Assembly: GCF_005145025.1 (NCBI RefSeq)
Contig: NZ_CP039696.1
Span: 25,920-89,919, forward strand
Source of the DNA: Novosphingobium sp. EMRT-2
GTDB taxonomy: Bacteria > Pseudomonadota > Alphaproteobacteria > Sphingomonadales > Sphingomonadaceae
Length of the DNA: 64,000 nucleotides
Direction: 5' to 3'
A program made the position numbers and the translations under genes. The notes beneath the pieces were generated by a model. It ran no database searches. It was not told the DNA's origin and saw only the letters and a list, made by a program, of their open reading frames with translations. Positions 26,256 through 34,037 of the stretch are shown piece by piece (position 1 is the stretch's first letter; each line of letters opens with the position of its first letter).

Positions 26256-26888
26256 CTACCCGGCGTCTTTTGCCAGCCCGCGCGCGAGCGTGCGCCCTGC
26301 CGGTTTCCGATCGTCCGCGCCGCGCTCGATCGTCTTTTCCCTGATCTGCTCTTTCTCTCGCTCGGCGCGGGTGTGCAGCTCATGCAACCGGCGCGCCTGC
26401 ATCAACTCCTCAAAATCGTCGGCAAGTTTCGGCTCCCGATATTCGAGCTTGGCCGCTGCGATCGTCTCCACGCGCGGGCCGTGAACGGCCATGCCGTCGC
26501 GGATTTCGCGCACGGCTTCCAGCCTTAGCGCGATCCGCTGCACGGCCGCCTGCGCATTGGCAATCCGGGCCTGCCACGCGAGGCGCTTGCCGGGGAACGC
26601 CAAGAATCCGGGGGGCTGCTGCTGGATTTGCTGCAAACGTGCGGTTTGCTGTTCCATCATGCTTTCTAGGCGGTCCTCGATCTGGTTTGCCTGCTCCACC
26701 TTCTCCTCAATAACGGCCTGTAGCTGGGCGTTATAGGTTTCCTCGGTCGGGGCGGTGGCGATAGCCGCCTCCTCCTGACTGTCCAGCGTGCGCGCCTCGT
26801 CTAGCAAGCGATCTGCGTCCGCCTGTGGGTCGCCCGTGCCCTCGTCCAAGGAAACCCTGTCGGGGTCCGCGTTCGGGGTGTCCTGCAT
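26256..26888 (-). CDS. Coiled-coil protein at the kfr position
   Basis: The 210-residue product has an acidic start (ADPDRVSLDEGTGDPQADAD), then long heptad-like helices (IEEKVEQANQIEDRLESMME; IQQQ; LRLEAVREIRDGMAVHG) and a basic tail. It lies between korB and traM, where IncP plasmids carry kfr genes, some of which encode coiled-coil proteins involved in stable maintenance. I cannot match it to a specific Kfr protein. A perfect KorB operator sits 10 bases before its start, so it belongs to the control regulon. Confidence 0.6.
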   Translation of the reverse strand: MQDTPNADPDRVSLDEGTGDPQADADRLLDEARTLDSQEEAAIATAPTEETYNAQLQAVIEEKVEQANQIEDRLESMMEQQTARLQQIQQQPPGFLAFPGKRLAWQARIANAQAAVQRIALRLEAVREIRDGMAVHGPRVETIAAAKLEYREPKLADDFEELMQARRLHELHTRAEREKEQIREKTIERGADDRKPAGRTLARGLAKDAG

Positions 26889-26898
26889 AGCCGTCCTT

Positions 26899-26911
26899 TT
26901 TAGCCGCTAAA
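26899..26911. promoter_or_regulatory. KorB operator O_B upstream of the coiled-coil gene
   Basis: TTTAGCCGCTAAA, perfect consensus, between a promoter-like ATATCCGG sequence (about 26927-26934) and the start of the gene at 26888. Confidence 0.85.
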
Positions 26912-26960
26912 ATTTCGAGCGGCCACTATATCCGGTTTTTCATGTCGCGCACCATAGAAA

Positions 26961-26982
26961 AGGCCCCGCAAAAGCGGGGCCT
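26961..26982 (-). terminator. Rho-independent terminator of the korA-incC-korB operon
   Basis: On the minus strand AGGCCCCGC TTTT GCGGGGCCT is followed by TTTCT. It lies 10 bases after the last gene of the operon (26993). Confidence 0.8.
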
Positions 26983-26992
26983 ATCCTCGATC

Positions 26993-27211
26993 TTAGCGCA
27001 TGTCGGGCGGGGGAGGGGGGTCTTTCATCCACCAGTCGGGTTGCCCGTAGGGGCCTTCCTGCCATTCCCCATCGACCAATTCCCCTGCGCACCAAACCCA
27101 ATCCAGCCCCTCATTATACTTTTGCCAGTTTCCGGGCTTGGTCCAAGCAAGAAGGATCGAAACGCCAGAGGGGGCGGACTCTATCGGTTGCCAATCATCC
27201 TCTTTGTTCAT
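26993..27211 (-). CDS. DUF551-like small protein, 72 aa
   Basis: From the ATG at 27211 the product begins MNKEDDWQPIESAPSGVSIL and has WTKPGNWQKYNEGLDWVW, DGEWQEG and a Pro-rich end. The WQPIESAP opening is typical of DUF551 proteins common in phages and plasmids. It starts 4 bases after the korB stop and ends just before the operon terminator. Function unknown. Confidence 0.65.
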   Translation of the reverse strand: MNKEDDWQPIESAPSGVSILLAWTKPGNWQKYNEGLDWVWCAGELVDGEWQEGPYGQPDWWMKDPPPPPDMR

Positions 27212-27215
27212 TGGA

Positions 27216-28247
27216 TCATCCTTCAAGAACGGCAACGAGCTGCATTTTCCCAAGGTCGACCTCGGCCTCCTCGCCGCTGTCCTCATACTTGATCCATGCC
27301 ACGCCATCCCGCGACGGCCGCTTATTCAGGATCAAGCGGGCAGGGCGCTTGCTATGGACAACCTGCACAATGGCCTTTTTCAGCTTTAGCGGGTCTTCCT
27401 CCTTCGGCTCTTTCCCGCCCTCGGCCCCGGCATCGTCACCAGCTCCGCCGTTCCCCTCGTCGTCGCCCGCGCCTTCGCCGTCCTGATCGCCCTCGTCGCC
27501 CAAATTGGCCTCAAGAAACTCCTTCAAGAGCCGCACGGAGCCGCGCGTAATCTCCTGATCGGCATCGGCCAGCCAACGCGCCACGCCCTCGCTATGCTTC
27601 TTGTGGAGGCCCACAAGGTCATAGATCAACGTCACGTCCCTGCACCGCCCGCCTTGGAACGCCTTGGCGATCGGCTCCGGCAAATCGAGCAAGGTCGCGT
27701 GCTGGGTGACAAAGGCCGGTGATTTGCCGATGGCCTTCGCAATTTCGCCCTTCTTTTTCCCGTTCGCCAGCTCGCGGCCGATGTAGTCGGCAATCTCGCG
27801 GGCCGTGAGGGCGTCTCGCTGCAAATTCTCAATGACCTGATCGGCCTCGGTATAATCCGGGTCGATGAAACCCGGAATCGTCGCCTTCTCGGCCAAAAGC
27901 GATGCGCGATAGCGCCGCGCGCCGTGGTTTATGAGATAGCGGCCCTCAACTTTCGGGTTCGGGCGAACGGAAATCGGCGTTTTCACGCCGCGCGCCCTGA
28001 TCGTCTCGGCCATTTCCGCCAGCGAATTTTCATCAAACTGCTTGCGGGGCTGGTGCGGGTCTTCGTCAATCAGCGCCAGCTCCAATTCGAGCGGTGCCCC
28101 TGAACCGCCCTCCGGGGCCGCAGGAGAGGCGAGGAGGCCCGAAAGGTCGCCCAACCCCTCCAACCCCAGCCCCGACGCCCGCACGGGCTTCTGAGGGGCC
28201 TTGGTGGACGATTTGCCCGGCTTCTTGTCCTCGGTGTTCTCGGCCAT
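27216..28247 (-). CDS. korB: KorB global repressor and partition protein (ParB family)
   Basis: The 343-residue protein has a ParB N-terminal domain (IDEDPHQPRKQFDENSLAEM, then NPKVEGRYLINHGARRYRAS), a helix-turn-helix IGKSPAFVTQHATLLDLP, an acidic linker, and an SH3-like C-terminal domain (KKAIVQVVHSKRPARLILNK, MQLVAVLEG). This matches RK2 KorB closely in the HTH region. KorB binds O_B sites, partitions the plasmid with IncC and represses many operons. Seven perfect O_B sites occur in the window. The start at 28247 is 2 bases after the incC stop. The Asp/Glu/Gly linker near residue 270 is unusually long. Confidence 0.95.
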   Translation of the reverse strand: MAENTEDKKPGKSSTKAPQKPVRASGLGLEGLGDLSGLLASPAAPEGGSGAPLELELALIDEDPHQPRKQFDENSLAEMAETIRARGVKTPISVRPNPKVEGRYLINHGARRYRASLLAEKATIPGFIDPDYTEADQVIENLQRDALTAREIADYIGRELANGKKKGEIAKAIGKSPAFVTQHATLLDLPEPIAKAFQGGRCRDVTLIYDLVGLHKKHSEGVARWLADADQEITRGSVRLLKEFLEANLGDEGDQDGEGAGDDEGNGGAGDDAGAEGGKEPKEEDPLKLKKAIVQVVHSKRPARLILNKRPSRDGVAWIKYEDSGEEAEVDLGKMQLVAVLEG

Positions 28248-28249
28248 CG

Positions 28250-28999
28250 TCAAATCTCCATTTTCTCTTGAATGTGGCGGGCCATCGCTCGCATTTCCTG
28301 CGCCGCTTTCCGCGCCGAAGTCCGTTTGATCGACCAAACCGGGACGCCCGACGCCAGCGCGTCCGCAACGCTGCTCCGGTTCCCGATCGGCGTTGGAATG
28401 ACCAACTGGGGATAGGCACTGGTCAGCTCGTCAAGGTGCTGCCCGTGACGTGGGTTCCGCCCGTCAACCTTGCTCGGAATCATTCCAAGGAATTGCAGCG
28501 CCGGGTTCGCGCGCCGGATATTGGCGATCGTCGTCACCATCTTTTGGATGCCCTGCAAGCTGTAGGCTTCCAGCTCGATAGGCGAGGCCGCGAAGTCGGC
28601 CGATAGCAGCGCCGCCGCCATTCTGACGCCAAGGGAAGGGGGGGTGTCGATCAGGCACACGTCAAAGCCTTGCGCCGCGATCACGGCCAGACTGCGCTTG
28701 AACGCGCCCGCCGCTTCCCCAAGATCTAGTTTCTCAAGATCGGCTAACCGGCCATCGGCGGAAAAGACCGCAATCCCATCGGCGTTAGCCTGGTCGAATT
28801 GTGACACGCCATCAAAGAGGCTGCTCGCCAAGGCTCCGCTATCATATTCGCCAAGGGTGAAACTGGCGTTTCCTTGGGTGTCCAAATCAATAACCGCGAC
28901 CTTCAATCCTTGCTCTTTGAAGTAATAAGCAAGATGCACGGTCGTTGAAGTCTTCCCAACGCCGCCTTTCTGGTTCGCTATGACAAGTGTTTTCATCAT
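28250..28999 (-). CDS. incC: IncC/ParA-type partition ATPase
   Basis: The protein begins MMKTLVIANQKGGVGKTSTT with the deviant Walker A of ParA ATPases, followed by VAVIDLDTQGNASFTLG and VCLIDTPPSLGVRM. It matches the short (IncC2-like) form. The ATG at 28999 overlaps the korA stop (ATGATGA), so either of two adjacent ATGs may be used. With KorB it forms the plasmid partition system. Confidence 0.93.
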   Translation of the reverse strand: MMKTLVIANQKGGVGKTSTTVHLAYYFKEQGLKVAVIDLDTQGNASFTLGEYDSGALASSLFDGVSQFDQANADGIAVFSADGRLADLEKLDLGEAAGAFKRSLAVIAAQGFDVCLIDTPPSLGVRMAAALLSADFAASPIELEAYSLQGIQKMVTTIANIRRANPALQFLGMIPSKVDGRNPRHGQHLDELTSAYPQLVIPTPIGNRSSVADALASGVPVWSIKRTSARKAAQEMRAMARHIQEKMEI

Positions 29000-29292
29000 T
29001 TGGCGTCCAATTTCCTGACCGCCTCGCGCTGCCATTGCCGCACAAGGAAGGCTTTGTGTTTCGGTAAAACCGCCGTCACGCGCTCGAAACCTTCGGGAAC
29101 CTCGCTATGGGCATCCCAAATCCGGTTGACCGCCAGACAAACGGCATTGCGTGATACGCCTTCGCGCTTCGCCACGGCCGATTGAGCCTCGCCGTCCACC
29201 AGAACAGCCCGCGCCATTTCGAGCGGTCGCGCTGCGATAATGAGCTGTCCAGCAGCTCGCTCAAAGGCTGACGCGCTCAAGCGTTTATCCAT
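28996..29292 (-). CDS. korA: KorA/TrfB-type repressor
   Basis: The 98-residue product (MDKRLSASAFERAAGQL) keeps the KorA core EMARAVLVDGEAQSAVAKRE, the helix-turn-helix GVSRNAVCLAVNRIW, and the C-terminal domain PEGFERVTAVLPKHKAFLVR. RK2 KorA represses the central control, klc, kle and trfA promoters and cooperates with KorB. I take the ATG at 29292, inside the end of the kleE-like gene. A canonical RK2 O_A (GTTTAGCTAAAC) was not noticed in the window, so its operator may have drifted. Confidence 0.93.
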   Translation of the reverse strand: MDKRLSASAFERAAGQLIIAARPLEMARAVLVDGEAQSAVAKREGVSRNAVCLAVNRIWDAHSEVPEGFERVTAVLPKHKAFLVRQWQREAVRKLDAK

Positions 29293-29614
29293 TGGGCCTG
29301 CCGCGATTCTTCTCGCGGTATAGCTTCGGCTCATACACGCCGAAAAAGATGTAGAGGGCGATATAGACCGCGTAATAGGCAAGGAACTGCCAACCGGCAT
29401 GAACATCCGGTGTGTTCCAATACCAGAGCATCCGCAGGAACTGCCAGAAAACGACAACCGGGATGATAAAGCGGGCTACGGTCCAGATCAGGATTCCGAT
29501 CGTCCAGACCGCCAGAATGACATGATCCACGCGACGGCCCTCCCATGCAGGCGGAGGATTGGGGAACCGCAGGACCACGCGGCGCGCGGACAGCGGGGGA
29601 AACTTGGCTTTCAT
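29285..29614 (-). CDS. kleE: KleE-like membrane protein
   Basis: From the ATG at 29614 the product is 109 residues (MKAKFPPLSARRVVLRFPNP then PPAWEGRRVDHVILAVWTIG), with three hydrophobic segments. The WEGRRVDH motif before the first membrane helix and the position just upstream of korA fit RK2 KleE, one of the small stability-related Kle proteins. It overlaps korA by 8 bases. The name is tentative. Confidence 0.6.
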   Translation of the reverse strand: MKAKFPPLSARRVVLRFPNPPPAWEGRRVDHVILAVWTIGILIWTVARFIIPVVVFWQFLRMLWYWNTPDVHAGWQFLAYYAVYIALYIFFGVYEPKLYREKNRGRPNG

Positions 29615-29690
29615 CGGAATACTCCGGTTTCGACCTTGGCGGGTTGCCCGGTCACAACCGATATAATGACAGCATCCCAAGCCGTGTCAA
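29615..29690 (-). promoter_or_regulatory. Promoter and leader of the kleE-korA-incC-korB operon
   Basis: A TTGACA -35 (29685-29690, minus strand) is followed 16 bases later by CATTAT and TATCGG. The leader contains GCCAAGGTCGAAACCGGAG, which is repeated exactly upstream of klcA, so the two operons share a duplicated control region. Confidence 0.65.
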
Positions 29691-29718
29691 GCCCTCGTAA
29701 AGTCCAATGCGGAATAAT

Positions 29719-29731
29719 TTTAGCCGCTAAA
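29719..29731. promoter_or_regulatory. KorB operator O_B at the korC-like stop codon
   Basis: TTTAGCCGCTAAA. As at the traJ end, the codons GAT TTT AGC GGC TAA (DFSG stop) form the site, 29 bases upstream of the kleE promoter -35. Confidence 0.85.
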
Positions 29732-29983
29732 ATCCCCTTTCTGGCGTTCCCAAATATTTCCCAGCCCTGCCGCTGCGCATAACAACGCCCATGCCGAATA
29801 AGGAATCTGATCCTCGCCGCCCGTCCAGCGCCGGATTACGCGCGTATTGCTCAAGCCCAAGAAGCGCGATGCCGTGCCGCCAGTCATATCCGCCGCTTTG
29901 AGGATCGTCCTGACCTCCTCCGGCGTCGGCTGCTGCCACCCCTGATCGGCGGGCAATAGGCAATCTGGCCGAACGTCTGTCAT
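29720..29983 (-). CDS. korC: KorC-like repressor, 87 aa
   Basis: From the ATG at 29983 the product begins MTDVRPDCLLPADQGWQQPT and contains PEEVRTILKAADMTGGTASR, FLGLSNTRVIRRWTGGEDQI and PYSAWALLCAAAGLG, a helix-turn-helix of the kind in RK2 KorC (85 residues). KorC represses klc and kle promoters in RK2, and here the gene lies between klcA and kleE. Longer starts are rejected for lack of a ribosome site. The assignment is by size, fold and place. Confidence 0.7.
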   Translation of the reverse strand: MTDVRPDCLLPADQGWQQPTPEEVRTILKAADMTGGTASRFLGLSNTRVIRRWTGGEDQIPYSAWALLCAAAGLGNIWERQKGDFSG

Positions 29984-30061
29984 GCGCGCGTCTGTTCCTT
30001 CGTTGGCGTTGCTCCTCAAGGCAGGCAACCTATGAATATGTCCGATGGCTGGGGAAGGGAA

Positions 30062-30079
30062 GGGGGGCACTCGCCCCCC
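30062..30079. terminator. GC hairpin between klcA and the korC-like gene
   Basis: GGGGGGC ACTC GCCCCCC forms a 7-bp stem in the 104-bp gap after klcA (minus strand). No T run follows, so it may be a partial terminator or an mRNA-stabilising stem. Confidence 0.5.
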
Positions 30080-30087
30080 AAGCGCCC

Positions 30088-30501
30088 TTAATCGACCGCC
30101 GCCGCGATCACCGCCGCCTCTGCATGTCGCGCGGCATAGCCGTAAGCGCGCACATAGAGCCGGGCAAAATGATCGTCGTCGTATTTTTCGTGCATGTGGG
30201 CCAGCATGGACAACGTGGCTATAAGGCCCGCTGCATCGGCCGACACGTCGCCGGAGAAGCCTTTTTCATCCCACGCCAGATGATATTGAGCCTGACCGTC
30301 CGGGGCCATGTAAAAGCCGCCATTCGATAGGGTGTAGAAATGCCAATATGCGCCCGTGTAGTCGGCGGACAGCTTGGACATATAGCCATAGGTGATAGCC
30401 TCGGCCTCGATCATGCGCGCCAGCCCGAACAGCCGGGGCAGGAACATGAGTCGATCGTCCTCGCCAACCAAAGCGGCGGCAATTCCCTTATGAGTGTTCA
30501 T
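30088..30501 (-). CDS. klcA: KlcA/ArdB-type antirestriction protein
   Basis: From the ATG at 30501 the product is 137 residues, near the 142 of RP4 KlcA. It shows the family features RLMFLPRLFGLARMIEAEAI, YGYMSKLSADYTGAYWHFYT and LSNGGFYMAP. ArdB/KlcA proteins inhibit type I restriction without mimicking DNA, helping the plasmid to establish in a new host. A leader like that of kleE precedes it and an O_B site lies about 100 bases upstream. Confidence 0.9.
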   Translation of the reverse strand: MNTHKGIAAALVGEDDRLMFLPRLFGLARMIEAEAITYGYMSKLSADYTGAYWHFYTLSNGGFYMAPDGQAQYHLAWDEKGFSGDVSADAAGLIATLSMLAHMHEKYDDDHFARLYVRAYGYAARHAEAAVIAAAVD

Positions 30502-30578
30502 CGGACTTCTCCGGTTTCGACCTTGGCACCATAGCCCGGCCATATCCGATATATTGGACGTTTCCCGGTTGCCGTCAA
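30502..30578 (-). promoter_or_regulatory. klcA promoter and leader
   Basis: A TTGACG -35 (30573-30578, minus strand) precedes an AATATATCGG -10 region. The leader shares GCCAAGGTCGAAACCGGAG and TCCGATG with the kleE leader. Confidence 0.6.
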
Positions 30579-30604
30579 GTTATGCTCGCCCGCCATGACC
30601 ATCT

Positions 30605-30617
30605 TTTAGCCGCTAAA
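30605..30617. promoter_or_regulatory. KorB operator O_B upstream of klcA
   Basis: TTTAGCCGCTAAA, perfect consensus, 27 bases upstream of the klcA -35. Confidence 0.85.
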
Positions 30618-30758
30618 ATGACCTCCATCGCAAGGCATATTTGCTTGCCGCGCCGCAATTACCATAGGGCCGATTTTCCCGCCTCAATTGAGCGCGAGAA
30701 CCGGCCCCCAAATCGGGGCCTTACCCCCTTTTTGGTGTTCAAACAGTTTCAATTACGT

Positions 30759-30777
30759 GTTGCGCGACTAGCGCAAC
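30759..30777. repeat. Inverted repeat downstream of rep
   Basis: GTTGCGC GACTA GCGCAAC lies in a 220-bp, relatively AT-rich gap (30620-30839) between klcA control sequences and the rep gene end. It could be a terminator or part of an origin; no iterons were seen. Confidence 0.4.
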
Positions 30778-30839
30778 TCCGATTCACCTTAAACAAATAA
30801 ACTCAAGGGGTGCTTCAGGAGCTTTTTGAGACTCACGGG

Positions 30840-31613
30840 TTAAGCTGCCTCTCCATCGCGTGCGCAAATGCCCTCCCACAAGCGCACGAGGGTTTCCGCC
30901 ATCGCCTTGTCCGTTGTGGTTTCCCGTATGTAATCGGCCTTGCTCAACCGTGAGAGCATCCAAGCCGTTTCCTCAAGCCGCCCTCTCTGGCGTTCCGCCT
31001 CGTCATCAGGGACCGGGGCAGGGCGGGCATGACGTTCGAGCATGTTCAGCAGCTCGCGCGGCATGTCGATGCGATAGGCATTGGAAGTCTGCTCGGATCG
31101 TGCGCCCGCCTCGGTGATATGCCGGATATAGCGCCGTAGCCGGGCCAGCAGCCCGATTTCACCAAGCGCCTTGATCGCGCGGCCGACGCTGGCCCGCGAA
31201 ACGACTGCCCAATCTGCAATCATTTCGTAGCTGGGGATCACGTTGCCCCTGAAACGCTCCTCCATCCGCAGCAGGGCCTTATAGACCCGCACCGCTGAAT
31301 TGGTGATGTTCATGCAGGCCCGTTCAAATTCGGTCGCCTCGCGCGGCTCCTTCCGCAACTGAACGCGAAGGACACGCCCCTTTTCAAACGCCAGATTAAC
31401 AGCGTGCCAGCAGCCTTTGCGGGTCTTCTTGTCCCGCGTTGCCAAAAACGCCCTTTCCACGGTGCCGCCAGCTTCCTTGCTGTTGGCTCGAACATGATCG
31501 CCGTCCCTGCGCCTGCCTTTCCGGCTCCGGCTCTTATCCCCGTAGGCTTTGGCGCTGATCGTATCCAGCAGCTCCCCGATTTGGAAAGCTCCTATCTCTT
31601 TGGCGTAACTCAT
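30840..31613 (-). CDS. Putative plasmid replication initiator (winged-helix)
   Basis: The 257-residue protein has a basic N-terminal third (SRSRKGRRRDGDHVRANSKE) and a central winged-helix region (VYKALLRMEERFRGNVIPSY, EMIADWAVVSRASVGRAIKA, LGEIGLLARLRRY) like the HTH_36 domain of plasmid Rep proteins. It is not TrfA-like, so the plasmid would combine IncP transfer and control functions with a different replicon. The place, next to control genes and with a long hairpin upstream, supports a replication role. A plain transcription regulator is the alternative. Confidence 0.55.
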   Translation of the reverse strand: MSYAKEIGAFQIGELLDTISAKAYGDKSRSRKGRRRDGDHVRANSKEAGGTVERAFLATRDKKTRKGCWHAVNLAFEKGRVLRVQLRKEPREATEFERACMNITNSAVRVYKALLRMEERFRGNVIPSYEMIADWAVVSRASVGRAIKALGEIGLLARLRRYIRHITEAGARSEQTSNAYRIDMPRELLNMLERHARPAPVPDDEAERQRGRLEETAWMLSRLSKADYIRETTTDKAMAETLVRLWEGICARDGEAA

Positions 31614-31695
31614 CGTCGTCCCTCCTTTGCGAAGGGCCGGGAGGCAGGCAAAAAAATCCCGTTGCGCGAATCAAGCGCCCTTGAACCGAAGTCCG

Positions 31696-31762
31696 AAAAC
31701 CGCTAAGTGGGAAATTGTATGGAGTGTTCAGCGTTGGCGCGCTGTCCCACACAAGCGGTTTT
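31696..31762. ncRNA. Long hairpin upstream of rep, possible copy-control RNA or leader
   Basis: Arms AAAACCGCT (31696-31704) / AGCGGTTTT (31754-31762) and inner TGGGA / TCCCA pairs enclose a further CAGCG / CGCTG stem. It lies 83-149 bases before the rep start. Such structures in rep leaders often serve antisense-RNA or attenuation control; that role is inferred. Confidence 0.45.
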
Positions 31763-31767
31763 GAGGG

Positions 31768-31788
31768 TGCCCGGCTTCGTGCCGGGCA
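31768..31788. terminator. Hairpin between the ribbon-helix-helix gene and rep
   Basis: TGCCCGGC TTCGT GCCGGGCA, followed on the plus strand by TTTCTTTA. It lies 5 bases past the stop of the minus-strand gene at 31794. The T run is on the plus side, so it may terminate a plus-strand RNA crossing the rep leader. Confidence 0.6.
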
Positions 31789-31793
31789 TTTCT

Positions 31794-32033
31794 TTATCCA
31801 CTCACGGCCAGAAACTCCTGTTGCAGAAACATATCGTCCCCGATCCGCTCTAGGATCGCGTTGATTGCGGCCTCGCGGGACGTGAAACCCTTGCTGGCTT
31901 TCACCCTCTCCACGATCTCGACGGCTTTAGGGGACAAGGCCATACTCATGCGCTTATAGCCCTGCTCGCTCTGCGCCTTCGCGCGTTTGCGCTGGGACAG
32001 AGTGGAAGGTTTAGGTTGCGTGTGAGTCGCCAT
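31794..32033 (-). CDS. Ribbon-helix-helix (CopG/Arc-like) small protein, 79 aa
   Basis: The product (MATHTQPKPSTLSQRKRAKA) has a basic N-terminus and a region YKRMSMALSPKAVEIVERVK then GFTSREAAINAILERIG that fits the strand-helix-helix pattern of CopG/Arc repressors. Close to rep, it could control copy number. It reads towards rep, separated by a hairpin. Specific function unknown. Confidence 0.6.
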   Translation of the reverse strand: MATHTQPKPSTLSQRKRAKAQSEQGYKRMSMALSPKAVEIVERVKASKGFTSREAAINAILERIGDDMFLQQEFLAVSG

Positions 32034-32527
32034 AATGCCCCGGCTTAACGGACATTAAAGGTTCTGGCAATTCAGCACTGAAAATTTTATGACAATGGCC
32101 CAAAGACACGCATAGAAAAAGAGTTTGAATTAGCGCCATCACTCTTAGTTCTGGCGTGGCACTCAACGTCTGCATGAGCTTGTGTTTGCAGACAACCGGC
32201 ATCGTCCAAGTAATGCCAGCCCCATGCCCCCATAGCCGATTCTTTTGAAATTCGTCCGAGCCGATCTGTCTGCCAACAGAAATCTTAACCGCCGGCGGGC
32301 ACTAAACCGTTTCGCTCATTTGAACGCCAAAGAGGATTTTAAGGAAGCTCAATCTTGACCCTGCCAGCTCCGGTTTTGTCTTCTACGGACTAGGGGAACA
32401 ACCGGGAGGCGCGCACGCACGAATCGCCGGTTTTGTTCGATAACGGCACCACTAACATTCAGATAAAGTCGCATAGCCGCTTCCTTTCTGGCGCGCGCCG
32501 TCATATCCTCACGCGGCCACCCGGAAT
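32034..32527. other. 494-bp non-coding gap, candidate origin region
   Basis: No convincing gene is present on either strand. The sequence is more AT-rich than its surroundings and contains scattered short inverted repeats, but no phased iterons or DnaA boxes that I can support. Its place between rep-associated genes and trbA makes it a candidate oriV or control region. Confidence 0.3.
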
Positions 32528-32540
32528 TTTAGCGGCTAAA
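32528..32540. promoter_or_regulatory. KorB operator O_B in front of trbA
   Basis: TTTAGCGGCTAAA, perfect consensus, 10 bases before the trbA start, suggesting direct KorB control of trbA and the mating-pair operon. Confidence 0.85.
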
Positions 32541-32550
32541 ACCAACACCC

Positions 32551-32952
32551 TTGCGGAAGAAAGAAACCGAACCTGTGTATCGGAAGGTTCTCGCCATCAA
32601 CATTAACCGCTTCTTGGCCCTAAGACGGCTCAAGAAAAAAGACCTCGCGGAAAATGCGGGGCTGTCTGTGTCCTTCGTATCTGACGTTACAGCCGGTAAG
32701 GGAAACCCGTCGCTCGAAACAATCGCCGCCATCGCAAATGCTCTGGAAGTCCCGCTTGTCGCGCTGCTGGAACCGCCGCCAATCGGCACCGATGGCTGGG
32801 ACGCCAGCCTAGCCGATACCTTATCAAGAGAAGATAAAAAGCTGGGGCTTCCTCCCGGTTATAAGCGCGTTTCCGCTATCGTCACGGATCACCAAGCGTT
32901 CCAGATAGCACAATGGCACAAGGCTGCCCACGCTAAGTTGCGCCGGTCCTGA
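32551..32952 (+). CDS. trbA: TrbA-type repressor (XRE HTH plus KorA-like C-terminus)
   Basis: The 133-residue protein has an XRE helix-turn-helix (KKKDLAENAGLSVSFVSDVT, AGKGNPSLETIAAIANAL) and a C-terminal segment LPPGYKRVSAIVTDHQAFQI that matches the KorA dimerisation end (compare PEGFERVTAVLPKHKAFLV in this window's KorA). RP4 TrbA has this same hybrid build and represses Tra1 and Tra2 genes. It precedes trbB as in RP4. The start is a TTG at 32551; a GTG at 32575 is the alternative, and neither has a strong ribosome site. Confidence 0.88.
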   Translation: MRKKETEPVYRKVLAININRFLALRRLKKKDLAENAGLSVSFVSDVTAGKGNPSLETIAAIANALEVPLVALLEPPPIGTDGWDASLADTLSREDKKLGLPPGYKRVSAIVTDHQAFQIAQWHKAAHAKLRRS

Positions 32953-33058
32953 CAATCCCCCCGATCTGAACCTAATTCTTTGCAATCGTTCTGGTTGCCT
33001 ACATGAAAATTCCGGTATATCCCTTGCGTCCATTTTGTTTTGGCAGGGACGGAGCTTC

Positions 33059-34024
33059 ATGCAGGCGAAGGGGGAACCCGCTCAAGATACGGTAAAAGAG
33101 CGTGCGAAGGAAATGCTTCGCCGCTCGATGCAACCGCTTATGTTGGATGCGCTTGCCGATCCCAAAACCGTAGAGCTGATCCTGAACGCCGATGGCAAGC
33201 TATGGCTGGAACGCCTTGGCGAACGCATGATCTGCATCGGCACGGTCGCGCCAAGCCGGGCCGAGGCGATCGTTAAAGCGGTCGCTGGCTACCACAACAA
33301 GGAAGTGACGCGGGCTTCGCCAGTTCTGGAAGGCGAGTTTCCCATAGATGGCTCTCGCTTCGCCGGGCAGATGCCCCCGGTCGTGCCCGCGCCGACCTTC
33401 GCCATCCGAAAGCGCGCCGTGGCGATCTTCACCCTCGAACAATATGTAGAGGGCGGGATTATGACGGCGGAGCAATGCAGCCTCATCCATGAGGCTATCC
33501 GCGCGCACCGCAACATTCTGGTGATTGGCGGCACCGGCAGCGGCAAAACAACGCTAGTGAATGCCATTATCAACGGGATGGTGGACGCGGACCCGACCGA
33601 ACGGCTCGTAATCATTGAGGATACCGGCGAGATTCAATGCGCCGCTGAAAACTACGTCCAGTTCCACACGTCGCCGCAAGTTTCCATGACGGCGCTGCTC
33701 AAGACAACCCTGCGGATGCGCCCCGATCGTATCCTAGTGGGCGAGGTTCGCGGCCCGGAAGCCCTTGACCTCCTTATGGCGTGGAACACCGGCCACGAGG
33801 GCGGGGCGGCAACGCTGCACGCCAACAACGCCGAAGCGGGCCTTAGCAGGCTCCAAATGCTCATCAGTATGCACCCTGATTCACCACGGCCGATCGAGCC
33901 GCTGATTGGTGATGCGGTGCATTTGATCGTCCACATCGCGCGCACGCCAGAGGGTCGCCGCATTGAAAGCCTGCTGGAAGTCGGGGGCTACGTGGATGGG
34001 AAATACATTTTGCGCAAACTGTGA
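33059..34024 (+). CDS. trbB: TrbB, VirB11-type secretion ATPase
   Basis: The 321-residue protein has the VirB11 features: Walker [17 protein letters not shown], Asp box [11 protein letters not shown], and [15 protein letters not shown] (His box). It is a hexameric cytoplasmic ATPase that powers pilus assembly and transfer. I take the ATG at 33059 after GGGACGGAG. A gap of 106 bases to trbA holds a TATAT-containing promoter-like sequence (about 33015). Confidence 0.95.
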   Translation: MQAKGEPAQDTVKERAKEMLRRSMQPLMLDALADPKTVELILNADGKLWLERLGERMICIGTVAPSRAEAIVKAVAGYHNKEVTRASPVLEGEFPIDGSRFAGQMPPVVPAPTFAIRKRAVAIFTLEQYVEGGIMTAEQCSLIHEAIRAHRNILVIGGTGSGKTTLVNAIINGMVDADPTERLVIIEDTGEIQCAAENYVQFHTSPQVSMTALLKTTLRMRPDRILVGEVRGPEALDLLMAWNTGHEGGAATLHANNAEAGLSRLQMLISMHPDSPRPIEPLIGDAVHLIVHIARTPEGRRIESLLEVGGYVDGKYILRKL

Positions 34025-34037
34025 AGGAGCAAGACAT

